The position numbers and the translations under genes were made by a program. 7,333 bases of DNA, taken from the NCBI GenBank assembly GCA_934659445.1, contig CAKUHV010000085.1, positions 1-7,333 of the forward strand, read 5' to 3'. Source of the stretch: an uncultured Oscillospiraceae bacterium (lineage in GTDB: Bacteria; Bacillota; Clostridia; Oscillospirales; Oscillospiraceae). Below the pieces are notes generated by a model. It had not been told where the DNA came from. It ran no database searches and worked only from the letters and a program-made list of their open reading frames with translations. How positions within the stretch are numbered: position 1 is the first letter of the stretch; the number at the start of each line of letters is the position of its first letter. Shown in pieces: positions 1 to 5,619 of this stretch.

Positions 1-47
1 GTTTTTCCCTGCGCCCACAAGGCTTTCCCTCGCTCAAGCGCTTGCTT

Positions 48-76
48 ATCTTAGCAGAACCACCCCGCGTTGTCAA
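48..76 (-). promoter_or_regulatory. Strong sigma-A promoter reading off the left edge
   Basis: On the minus strand a perfect -35 box TTGACA (71-76) is followed by a 17-base spacer and the -10 box TAAGAT (48-53), which matches TATAAT at five of six positions. An A-rich tract lies directly upstream (about 77-110 on the minus strand) and resembles an UP element. The perfect palindrome CAAGCGCTTG (35-44) covers the expected transcription start. The gene served lies beyond position 1. The combination of UP-like tract and near-consensus boxes suggests a highly expressed gene or a stable RNA operon, which is inference. Because gerAB has no visible terminator, read-through from gerAB into this unit is possible. 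Confidence 0.75.
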
Positions 77-149
77 CTCTTTTTTCGGCTTTTTCCGCTT
101 TTTTACGTCCTTTTCGGCGGGCACAATATCTTCTGTTTTTCCTTTACAT

Positions 150-1220
150 TCAAACACAAGATGTGCTCTGCCCCGGCGTTTTTCCTCTTCGCCTGTCAAA
201 AATCAGGGTCAGCAGGCCGGGCAGCGCCGACAGGATCAGGGTCACGGGCCACAGTCTGACCCCCCGCGCCCCCTCCGCCGCAGCCAGCAGCGGGGCCAGC
301 ACAGCCGCTGCCGCGGCCGCCCCCATCCGGGCGGAGGCCGGGCTGATCCGGGGCGGACGCCCCCCCAGCTCCCCCGCGGCCGCGATCAGCAGGGCCGTCA
401 GGGCCAGATCCGCCCCCGTCCACAGGGTATGGATCACGCTCTCCACCCGCTGAAAGGCCCCCTCTACCCCCACGCTCTGGGCCAGCGTGAAGAAGGGACT
501 GCCCAGCCGTCCGGCCAGAACGGGGCCCAGACAGCCCAGCACGATCCCCTGCCCCGCCGTCAGCAGCAGGCAGCCGGACACCGTCCACCAGAGGAAGGTC
601 TGTCCCTCCCGCTCCCGGTCCGTCTGTTCCAGCAGAAGGGCGGCATACAGGGCGGGGGCCATAGACCCCGCCGCCGGAAGGGCCGCCTTCGCCGCAGCCG
701 GCAGCTCCGCCCCCCGGACGGGGAACAGCAGCGTCCACTCCGCCCGGGGCAGTGAGAGCAGCAGCACGGCCCCAGCCGCCGCCAGCAGAGCCGCCAGCAG
801 TCCCTGTCCCATGCGCCCCAGCGCCGCAGGCTCCCCCCGGGCGATCCACAGGGAGACCGCCGTCAGTCCCACCAGAAAAAACCAGAAGGAGCCGTCCCGC
901 CCCCCGGCCATGCTCAGTCTCAGGGCGCACCGCCCCAGCCGCTGCCCCGCCAGAACGGCGGCCCATACCATATATACAGCCCCGAAAAGTCCGGCTGCCC
1001 GGCGGCCGGGGCGTTTCTTCCCCTCCCGCCGCCCGGCGGCCAGGCCCGTCAGCCAGCCAAGCGCCAGCAGGACGGGCAGAAGGAACAGACCGGACAGCCA
1101 CGCCCCGTGTCCCCCCTGCGGCAGGGCTGCCCCGGGCAGCGTCTCCGCCGCGGGGGCCAGCGCTCCGGCCCAGGCCAGGGCCATCACCTGGGTCATGGAC
1201 AGCTTTTTCTCCCGCTCCAT
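150..1220 (-). CDS. gerAB: GerAB-family spore germination permease subunit (GerA-type receptor B subunit)
   Basis: The 356-residue product is an integral membrane protein of the GerAB/endospore germination permease family, within the amino acid-polyamine-organocation superfamily. In this family the B subunit binds or senses the germinant in the spore inner membrane. The N-terminus (residues 7-30, LSMTQVMALAWAGALAPAAE then TLPG) has the first-helix form of the family. Hydrophobic segments recur to the C-terminus, for example around residues 42-62, 75-92, 112-127, 138-157, 210-235, 268-283, 300-316 and 323-341, consistent with about ten helices. The start is fixed by GAGGAG six to nine bases upstream of ATG. 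The gerAC stop codon TAG lies within this ribosome binding site, so translation is coupled. It is the last gene of the operon. The length is normal for the family. The germinant cannot be read from sequence, and which gerA, gerB or gerK paralogue it corresponds to is unknown. Confidence 0.88.
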   Translation of the reverse strand: MEREKKLSMTQVMALAWAGALAPAAETLPGAALPQGGHGAWLSGLFLLPVLLALGWLTGLAAGRREGKKRPGRRAAGLFGAVYMVWAAVLAGQRLGRCALRLSMAGGRDGSFWFFLVGLTAVSLWIARGEPAALGRMGQGLLAALLAAAGAVLLLSLPRAEWTLLFPVRGAELPAAAKAALPAAGSMAPALYAALLLEQTDREREGQTFLWWTVSGCLLLTAGQGIVLGCLGPVLAGRLGSPFFTLAQSVGVEGAFQRVESVIHTLWTGADLALTALLIAAAGELGGRPPRISPASARMGAAAAAAVLAPLLAAAEGARGVRLWPVTLILSALPGLLTLIFDRRRGKTPGQSTSCV

Positions 1221-1229
1221 TTTCTCCTC

Positions 1230-2282
1230 CTATTCTCCCCGGGTCACATTCGCCCGGGTCTCCACCGCCAGCTCCCAGCCGGCGAACCGCCCCCGGGTAT
1301 CCCCGGCCAGCGGCCGCAGGGCGGCCAGCTTCCGCTCCAGCGACAGGCAGTCCGCCCCCATGCCCCGCAGCCCATCCAGCGCCGCCCGCGCGCATCTGCT
1401 CCCCCAGGCGGACAACTCTCCCTCCGCCTGCTTCAGTTCCCGGTCCGTGGGGTCAAAGGCCCCCTCCTCCAGCCGGGCGGTCAGGCGGCAGATCAGCTCC
1501 GCCCCGGCAATGCGGCCGTTTTCCACCTGCGGCATCCAGAGCAGGCGGACGTCCGCGACCTGCACGGCGCGCCCCGCCGACAGCTCCACCGTCCCGGTCC
1601 CCTGTCCCTCTAGCAGCTCCAGACCCCGGGCGGCATCCCCCTCCAGCCAGCCGGACAGGCCGCCGGAGGACAGCACACCGTATCCCCGCTCCAGAAGCAG
1701 GCCGCTCTCGTCCATCGCCAGCGCGGGAACGCAGGCGCAGCCGCTTTCCAAAAGGCCGGTCAGGGTCTCCCCCACCGTCCGGGGCAGAGCGCCCCGGCCC
1801 AGCCGGCCATCCTCCGCCAGCGTGGACAGGCGCGCGGCCGCCCCCTCCTGTCCGCCGGAGCCCACCGCCGCCCCGGCGGAGCCCCGGATCAGCCACAGCC
1901 GGGCCCCAAGGCCCAGCTCACCGTCCCGGGCAAAGCGCTCCAGCACCGGCAGAGCGCCCCCCTCCGTCAGGGACTCCCCCAGCAGCAGCTGGTCCACATA
2001 GCCGAAAAACAGCTCCTGCTCCGACAGGCCCTCCATGGCCGCCAGCGCGCCGGAGAGGGTGCCGCCCCGGGCGGAGAGCACCATGGGCTCCAGCGTCTCC
2101 TCCCCCTGCAGGCCCCGGGCCCGCCGCCCGGTGGAGGCGGTGACCACATAGTCCTCCCCCTCCCGGTCCACCCCGAGGGTGCGCAGCAGGGCCATGTCCC
2201 CCATCTCCCGGCCCCGGGGCAGACCGCCCCACGCCGCCGCAGCCAGCAGCAGGGCCGCCAGCAAAAGACCCCGCCGCCTCAC
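1230..2282 (-). CDS. gerAC: Ger(x)C-family spore germination protein (GerA-type receptor C subunit), lipobox cysteine absent
   Basis: The 350-residue product belongs to the Ger(x)C family, the C subunit of GerA-type germinant receptors, normally a lipoprotein on the outer face of the spore inner membrane. The GTG start at 2282 is chosen because GGAGG lies eight bases upstream and the GTG overlaps the gerAA stop in the string GTGA. The mature N-terminal part shows the family pattern REMGDMALLRTLGVDREGED (about residues 25-44), and the second half (about 230-345) fits the Spore_GerAC C-terminal domain. The signal segment (residues 2-17) is Arg-rich then Leu/Ala-rich, but it continues AAAAWGGLPRGRE. 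The cysteine normally found at LxGCWD is not there, and no cysteine occurs near the signal. Either the protein is anchored by an uncleaved helix or it is secreted. It lies between gerAA and gerAB, the A-C-B order known from gerK-type operons. At 350 residues it is slightly short for the family. Confidence 0.85.
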   Translation of the reverse strand: MRRRGLLLAALLLAAAAWGGLPRGREMGDMALLRTLGVDREGEDYVVTASTGRRARGLQGEETLEPMVLSARGGTLSGALAAMEGLSEQELFFGYVDQLLLGESLTEGGALPVLERFARDGELGLGARLWLIRGSAGAAVGSGGQEGAAARLSTLAEDGRLGRGALPRTVGETLTGLLESGCACVPALAMDESGLLLERGYGVLSSGGLSGWLEGDAARGLELLEGQGTGTVELSAGRAVQVADVRLLWMPQVENGRIAGAELICRLTARLEEGAFDPTDRELKQAEGELSAWGSRCARAALDGLRGMGADCLSLERKLAALRPLAGDTRGRFAGWELAVETRANVTRGE

Positions 2283-3796
2283 CGCTGGTTCCTCCGATTG
2301 CGGCTGTACAGGGCCCCGTCCCGCCACTTCATCTCCCCCAGGGGCGGGCGCACCACCGTGGGATGGCCCGTCCGCCGCCCGCCGCCGGAGGTAAAGGGGG
2401 CCAGATAGGGCACGCCGAAGGTCTCCAGCCCCGCCAGATGATACAGCAGCAGGGCACAGCCCAGCCCCAGGCCGAACAGTCCCCCCGCGCTGGCCAGCAC
2501 CGCCAGCAGGAACCGCCACAGGCGCAGAGCCCCGGCGAAGTCCTGACTGGGCATGGTGTATCCCGCCACCCCGGCGATGGCCACGGCGATGAGCACCGCC
2601 GGGGACACGATCCGGGCGTCCACCGCCGCGTTGCCCACCACCAGCCCGCCCAGAATGGACACCGTGGCCCCGATGGGGGCGGGCAGGCGCAGGCCCGCCT
2701 CCTGCAGCACCTCGAAGGCGAGCAGAAGGATCAGCACCTCGAACATGGTGGAGAAGGGCACCTCCTGCTTGGCGGAGACGATGGACAGGGCCAGCTTTGC
2801 GGGGATGGCCTCCGGGTGATAGGTGACCAGAGCAATATACAGCCCGGGCACCAGCAGGGTCAGTCCGGCGCACAGATACCGCACCAGACTGAGCATGGAG
2901 GCCAGCAGCCAGGAGTAGGCCCGGTCCTGTCCGGTCCTGAAAAACTGGTCCGCGGTGCCCGGCAGCAGATAGCCCAGAGCCAGCCCGTCGCACAGCAGGC
3001 CCACCCGGCCCCCCAGCAGGCCCTGACAGAAGCGGTCGGGCCGCTGGGTATAGGACATAAGGGGGAAGGGGGTGTCCATCCGGTCGACCACGTACTCCTC
3101 GATGTTCCCCGCCGCCTCCACGCCGTCGATGTCGATGTCGTCCAGCCGCTTCCGGATCCGGGCCACGGTGTCCGGGTCGGCGATGCCCTCCAGCCACAGC
3201 ACGTCCACCGGCGTCAGGGACTGCCGCCCCACGATGTGCTCCCCGATCCTCAGCTCCGGGGTCCGCAGGCGGCGGCGCACCAGAGAGGTGTTGGTGCGAA
3301 CGCTCTCTACAAAGGAGTCCCGGGCCCCCTTCAGGGGGGGCTCGTTCTCCGGCTCGCCTACGGAGCGCTTCTCCTCCGTAGGCACGGGCACCACCACCGC
3401 CGTCCCCGGCTGCTCCGGCAGGAACAGGGCGCAGGCCCCGTCGATCAGGGCCAGGGCCACCTTGTCCATCTCCCCCTCCGCCGTGGCCTGCTGGGCATAC
3501 AGCGCCCCCCGGGTCAGCAGGGACAGCAGCTCCCCCGGCTCCGCCCGGGCCAGCTGCCCGTCCTGGGCCAAGGGGCGGAACACATAGTCGTTCAGCCGCT
3601 CCGTTTTTGCCATCCCCGCCAGCCAATATACGGTGACCTGCCCCTCCGGTGAGCCCGCAAGCCGCACCTGCCGCTTCTGAAAATCGGCGCAGCCGTCGAA
3701 GACCCGTTCCAGATTCTCCGGCGACAGGGGCAGAGGGAGCCTCGGCTCCCTTCTTGGGTGGGGGCGCTCCGCCCCCCGGGTGGTCTTCTGCTTCAT
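2279..3796 (-). CDS. gerAA: GerAA-family spore germination protein (GerA-type receptor A subunit)
   Basis: The 505-residue product is the A subunit of a GerA-type germinant receptor, the part linked in the family to oligomer formation and ion passage during germination. The soluble N-terminal domain (about residues 25-285) carries the conserved FVESVRTNTSLVRRRL (162-177), GRQSLTPVDVLWLEGIAD (190-207) and RPDRFCQGLLGGRVGLLCDG (252-271). The membrane domain (about 295-455) holds VPGLYIALVTYHPEAIPAKL (316-335), PFSTMFEVLILLLAFEVLQE (347-366), LRLPAPIGATVSILGGLVVG (369-388), and AVDARIVSPAVLIAVAIAGV then AGYTMPSQDF (391-420). The tail (461-505) is basic and hydrophilic. The ATG at 3796 is preceded by AAGGAGG with seven bases between. 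It is the first gene of the operon and its stop overlaps the gerAC GTG. Length and motifs are complete. Substrate specificity is not predictable. Confidence 0.93.
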   Translation of the reverse strand: MKQKTTRGAERPHPRREPRLPLPLSPENLERVFDGCADFQKRQVRLAGSPEGQVTVYWLAGMAKTERLNDYVFRPLAQDGQLARAEPGELLSLLTRGALYAQQATAEGEMDKVALALIDGACALFLPEQPGTAVVVPVPTEEKRSVGEPENEPPLKGARDSFVESVRTNTSLVRRRLRTPELRIGEHIVGRQSLTPVDVLWLEGIADPDTVARIRKRLDDIDIDGVEAAGNIEEYVVDRMDTPFPLMSYTQRPDRFCQGLLGGRVGLLCDGLALGYLLPGTADQFFRTGQDRAYSWLLASMLSLVRYLCAGLTLLVPGLYIALVTYHPEAIPAKLALSIVSAKQEVPFSTMFEVLILLLAFEVLQEAGLRLPAPIGATVSILGGLVVGNAAVDARIVSPAVLIAVAIAGVAGYTMPSQDFAGALRLWRFLLAVLASAGGLFGLGLGCALLLYHLAGLETFGVPYLAPFTSGGGRRTGHPTVVRPPLGEMKWRDGALYSRNRRNQR

Positions 3797-3817
3797 GCTC
3801 CGCCCTCCTTTCCGGCA

Positions 3818-3847
3818 CAGTATCTGCCGGGGGAGGAAAAAATATGC
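3818..3847 (-). promoter_or_regulatory. Candidate sigma-G (forespore) promoter of the ger operon
   Basis: Upstream of gerAA the minus strand reads GCATA (3843-3847), an 18-base spacer, then GATACTG (3818-3824). The sigma-G consensus in Bacillus and Clostridium is roughly GNATR at -35 and CATNNTA at -10, so the -35 fits and the -10 matches in part (ATAcT core). The position, about 20 bases upstream of the start codon region and just ahead of the RBS, is plausible, and germination receptor operons are known sigma-G targets. No better sigma-A promoter was seen in the same interval. This is a pattern match only. Confidence 0.4.
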
Positions 3848-4260
3848 AGAGGGAGCTTGGGGGATGCAGGGGCGGCCTTTGGCCGCCCGACGTTTGGCGG
3901 CGTGCCGGGTCGTCGCGCCCTACGCACGGGTTTTCGGCCCGATGAGGCCGATTCCCCCTATCAGGGGGAAATGTCCCGAAGGGACAAAAGGGGTAGGGAT
4001 CATCGGGCCCTACATGGAGTGGAGAACGAACCGAATAGGGCCCCCACAAAAGCCCATCGGAGCGGGTTTTGTGGGGAGAGGAGGAGCCGCAAAGTGAGCG
4101 AGCTTTCGCCTTTTAGGCGGAAGCGAGGGATACAGTGCTGGCGACGACGATGTAGGGGCGGATATCATCCGCCCGCGGGCCGCCACATGGGGCGGCCCCT
4201 ACGGGTATTACGAACGATACACACCGTAGGGGCCCCATGCGGCCGCCCGTCACCCCCAAA
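3848..4260. repeat. Cluster of GC-rich palindromic repeat units (left cluster)
   Basis: This stretch has no convincing gene and is mostly short perfect inverted repeats. They are GGGCGGCC-ttt-GGCCGCCC (3870-3888), TCCCCCT-atc-AGGGGGA (3953-3969), TGTCCC-gaa-GGGACA (3972-3986), a ten-base-arm repeat CCCCACAAAA/TTTTGTGGGG (4042-4076), GGGCGGAT-atc-ATCCGCCC (4156-4174) and GGGCCGCC/GGCGGCCC (4177-4198). Several units are bounded by GTAGGG on one side and CCCTAC on the other, as at 3993-4013 and 4152-4202. The same kind of unit recurs at 6118-6400. They resemble REP/BIME-like or MITE-like intergenic repeats. Open frames crossing this region follow the repeats and lack an RBS. Confidence 0.8.
3870..3923 (+). 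repeat. 54-base repeat, copy in inverted orientation to 6302-6355
   Basis: This 54-base element matches the reverse complement of 6302-6355 at 51 of 54 positions by direct comparison, with no gaps. It begins with the palindrome GGGCGGCC-ttt-GGCCGCCC and ends in GGGTCGTCGCGCCCTAC. The two copies are in opposite orientation and bracket about 2.4 kb carrying the short-ORF repeats, tadA and both xre genes. Confidence 0.9.
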
Positions 4261-4265
4261 ACACG

Positions 4266-4291
4266 AAAAAGCCCGGCGCTGTGCGCCGGGC
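4266..4291 (-). terminator. Rho-independent terminator, minus strand (possible end of the tadA transcript)
   Basis: A perfect nine-base-pair stem GCCCGGCGC/GCGCCGGGC with a three-base loop (4271-4291) is followed on the minus strand by five T residues (4266-4270 on the plus strand are A). On the plus strand only TTT follows, so termination there would be weak. It lies about 300 bases beyond the tadA stop, with no better minus-strand terminator between. It also forms the 5' end of the first copy of the duplicated unit at 4271-4600. Confidence 0.75.
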
Positions 4292-4314
4292 TTTCCCGCA
4301 AAAAGAGGGTCAAA

Positions 4315-4431
4315 ATGAAAAAGCTGTCTTTGCTCTTGCGGAGCTTACTATATCCCCATTTTATTAAGAAGTCTCCCCCAGAGTGTTACAAATACATTAA
4401 ATCCTCCCCCAGGGGCAGATCCCGATCCGTC
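4315..4431 (+). repeat. Tandem diverged repeat, copy 1
   Basis: This is the first of two direct copies (the other is 4492-4600). Both start at an RBS-ATGAAAA, share a 59-base ungapped core (4345-4403 against 4520-4578, 40 of 59 bases identical), and end near CCCGRTCCGTC. Each is preceded by a strong hairpin at nearly the same distance (4271-4291 and 4446-4465). The copies are more AT-rich than the flanking genes. Confidence 0.75.
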
Positions 4432-4542
4432 CGGAAATGGCGAACGACCGGCATTCCTGCCGGTCGCCCTGTTTTAGAATTGGAGGATAGAATGAAAAGA
4501 TGCTCTTGCCTTGCAGACATTACTTTACCCGGACTTTATTAA
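4315..4542 (+). CDS. Possible small basic protein, 75 residues (first copy of a duplicated short ORF)
   Basis: I do not recognise this product. The ATG at 4315 follows GAGGG with a short spacing, and the frame runs 75 codons to TAA at 4540. The first 30 residues contain LLYPHFIKK (11-19) and CYKYIKS (24-30), and the rest is basic and Arg-rich. The case for coding is the comparison with a second copy at 4492-4600. Over 20 aligned codons 14 residues are identical, and six of the codons that differ in DNA are purely synonymous. Against it, the second copy is frameshifted by two bases relative to its own ATG, the C-terminal half of this ORF runs through a hairpin into the second copy, and no promoter was found. 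It would be the only plus-strand gene in the window and convergent with tadA. The true product may end differently. Confidence 0.3.
   Translation: MKKLSLLLRSLLYPHFIKKSPPECYKYIKSSPRGRSRSVRKWRTTGIPAGRPVLELEDRMKRCSCLADITLPGLY
4446..4465 (+). other. Hairpin preceding the second short-ORF repeat
   Basis: A perfect eight-base-pair stem GACCGGCA/TGCCGGTC has the loop TTCC, and extends to GGC/GCC after a four-base bulge. On the plus strand it is followed by GCCCTGTTTTAG, so it could be a weak plus-strand terminator. On the minus strand no T tract follows. It occupies the same place relative to copy 2 of the repeat as 4271-4291 does to copy 1. Confidence 0.6.
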
Positions 4543-4600
4543 AAAAGTCACCTGCAATTGTTACAAAAGAATTAAATCTCACGGGGCCGCCCGGTCCGTC
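4492..4600 (+). repeat. Tandem diverged repeat, copy 2 (short ORF, frameshifted)
   Basis: This copy has the better RBS, GGAGG five bases before ATGAAAA at 4492. The ATG frame gives only a 16-residue peptide ending at TAA 4540. Two single-base gaps relative to copy 1 put the conserved reading (LLYPDFIKK then CYKRIKS, codons from TTA 4520 to TCT 4579) in another frame, where it has no ATG but has a possible TTG at 4511. The repeat ends at the tadA stop codon (4599-4601), on the opposite strand. It is either a decaying copy or a short gene using a different start. Confidence 0.65.
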
Positions 4601-5042
4601 ACCGCAGCTGCTGAAAAAACTCCTGTAAGGCTCGGGTGCACTCCCCCTCCAGCGGCCCCCGGTACAGGCGGGGGCGGTGGTTGAACCGCTCCTCGAACAG
4701 ATTCAGCACCGAGCCGCAGCAGCCTGCCTTGTCGTCCCGGGCCCCATAGTACACCCGGTCGATGCGGGCGTTGATGATCCCCCCGGCGCACATGGGGCAT
4801 GGCTCCATGGTCACATACATGGTGCAGCCGTGCAGCCGCCAGCTGCCCAGCCGGGCGCAGGCGTCCCGGATGGCCTCCAGCTCCGCGTGGGCGGTGGCGT
4901 CGCCCCGCTCCTCCCGGCGGTTGCGGCCCCGGCCCACGATCTGCCCGTCCTTCACAATCACGCAGCCCACGGGCACGTCGCCCTCCGCCCCCGCCTGGGC
5001 CGCCAGCTCCAGCGCCCGGCGCATATACTCCTGATGGTCCAT
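4599..5042 (-). CDS. tadA: tRNA-specific adenosine deaminase TadA
   Basis: The 147-residue product is a cytidine/deoxycytidylate deaminase-fold enzyme that converts adenosine-34 to inosine in the anticodon of tRNA-Arg(ACG), an essential cytoplasmic step for wobble decoding of CGN codons. Zinc and catalytic residues are in place: TAHAELEAIRDA gives the ligand His52 and proton shuttle Glu54, and MEPCPMCAGGI gives Cys82 and Cys85. Family markers GDVPVGCVIV (21-30), RVYYGARDDKAG (96-107) and FNHRPRLYRGPL (120-131) distinguish it from other deaminases. The start at 5042 is preferred over an in-frame start at 5102 because the family begins here, AAAGGGGG lies just upstream, and a sigma-A promoter (5074-5102) covers the longer option. 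It is complete and appears monocistronic. A minus-strand terminator lies at 4266-4291. Confidence 0.95.
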   Translation of the reverse strand: MDHQEYMRRALELAAQAGAEGDVPVGCVIVKDGQIVGRGRNRREERGDATAHAELEAIRDACARLGSWRLHGCTMYVTMEPCPMCAGGIINARIDRVYYGARDDKAGCCGSVLNLFEERFNHRPRLYRGPLEGECTRALQEFFQQLR

Positions 5043-5073
5043 TGTGCCGCCCCCTTTCGCGTTGTTCCCCCAC

Positions 5074-5102
5074 AGTGTAACCGATTTTTCCCCCGCAGGC
5101 AA
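5074..5102 (-). promoter_or_regulatory. Sigma-A promoter of tadA
   Basis: On the minus strand TTGCCT (5097-5102) is followed by 17 bases and TACACT (5074-5079). Spacing is optimal and each box matches the consensus at four of six positions. The -10 box ends 31 bases upstream of the tadA ATG. The -35 box abuts the T tract of the xre terminator at 5104-5133, so the two units are packed without spare sequence. Confidence 0.65.
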
Positions 5103-5103
5103 G

Positions 5104-5133
5104 AAAAACAGGGGACAGCCCCGCCGTCCCCTG
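5104..5133 (-). terminator. Rho-independent terminator after the second xre gene
   Basis: A perfect eight-base-pair stem CAGGGGAC/GTCCCCTG with a nine-base loop (5109-5133) is followed on the minus strand by TTTTTC. It begins nine bases after the stop codon of the xre gene ending at 5143. Confidence 0.85.
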
Positions 5134-5142
5134 CTTATGTAC

Positions 5143-5478
5143 TCATTCCCGGCGGCTGTTCTGCTCCGCCATCAGCCGCACCGTGTGCTGAAGGATCTCC
5201 TTCTGCTCCCGGGAAAGGGTGCGGTAGCGCTCCACAAGCCCCTGCTCCTCCCGATTCACATCCGGCGGCCGGTCCGCCCGCTCGGTCAGGCCCAGCAGAT
5301 AGTCGGTGCTCACCTGAAAATATCGGGCGATCCCCGCCACCACGCGGCAGGGCATCTCATTCTTCTCCGTCAGATAGTTGCTCAGCTTCGCGGGGGAAAT
5401 TCCAACGGCCCGGGCCAACTCTTTCTGCGTCACATCGTTGTCCGTCACCAAAATTTTCGCTCTGGCCCCAGGGCCCAT
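5143..5478 (-). CDS. XRE-family HTH transcriptional regulator (paralogue 1 of a tandem pair)
   Basis: The 111-residue product is a small cytoplasmic DNA-binding protein with one XRE/Cro-C1 type helix-turn-helix at about residues 17-43 (TQKELARAVGISPAKLSNYL then TEKNEMP). FQVSTDYLLGLTE, typical of the end of XRE domains, closes it near residue 65. The C-terminal part is short and charged, with LSREQKEILQHTVRLMAEQN (about 88-107), and is shared with the neighbouring paralogue. It may serve in dimerisation. I chose ATG 5478 rather than GTG 5487 because the GTG lies inside the Shine-Dalgarno sequence GAGGTG, and because with 5478 the conserved upstream motifs sit at exactly the same distances as in the paralogue. 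The target genes are not evident. Autoregulation is plausible given the duplicated leader. It is not recognisable as a named regulator. Confidence 0.88.
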   Translation of the reverse strand: MGPGARAKILVTDNDVTQKELARAVGISPAKLSNYLTEKNEMPCRVVAGIARYFQVSTDYLLGLTERADRPPDVNREEQGLVERYRTLSREQKEILQHTVRLMAEQNSRRE

Positions 5479-5562
5479 GATGATCACCTCAGGGGTCAGT
5501 ATCTCAATTCTGTCTTAATTTTCCGTTAAAATCAAAGAATCAATAATTTTAATTTTCTTTCC

Positions 5563-5574
5563 CCATAATTCGAC
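5563..5574 (-). promoter_or_regulatory. Conserved leader motif GTCGAATTATGG upstream of xre paralogue 1
   Basis: The 12-base motif GTCGAATTATGG (minus strand) lies 84 bases upstream of the ATG at 5478 and recurs identically, at the same 84-base distance, upstream of the second xre gene. Here the core is GGTCGAA, one mismatch from the Spo0A box TGTCGAA. It is preceded by AAAAA in both leaders. The role as operator or promoter element is inference. Confidence 0.55.
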
Positions 5575-5619
5575 CTTTTTCTGATGCCGAATCCTGTATG
5601 ATATCGTCAGAAGCCGTCC

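Noticed and set aside
77..149. A terminator for the ger operon downstream of gerAB
   Set aside because: No stable hairpin followed by a minus-strand T tract is visible. The poly-T on the plus strand is poly-A in the direction of gerAB transcription.
487..3652. Long plus-strand open frames opposite the ger genes (for example 487-2001, 752-2143, 2363-3652)
   Set aside because: They are antisense to three genes with clear family motifs, are rich in Pro/Arg/Ser/Gln as expected from GC-rich shadow frames, and have no RBS or recognisable domain.
1230..4049. A 939-residue minus-strand frame fused upstream of gerAC
   Set aside because: The part beyond 2282 is a shadow frame through gerAA. The GTG at 2282 has its own RBS and overlaps the gerAA stop.
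3870..4202. Repeated palindromes as a CRISPR array
   Set aside because: Stems differ from unit to unit, there is no constant repeat with uniform unique spacers, and no cas gene is present.
3758..4318. Plus-strand open frames through the palindromic repeats (for example 3758-4318 and 3780-4097)
   Set aside because: Their sequence is made of the repeat units, they overlap the gerAA RBS region antisense, and none has an RBS.
4492..4542. A 16-codon ORF from ATG 4492 as a leader peptide
   Set aside because: The RBS is good, but no regulated downstream gene exists on the plus strand. It is better explained as the frameshifted start of repeat copy 2.
5043..5102. Longer tadA start at 5102
   Set aside because: The added residues are not part of the TadA family, the region contains a sigma-A promoter, and ATG 5042 has an RBS.
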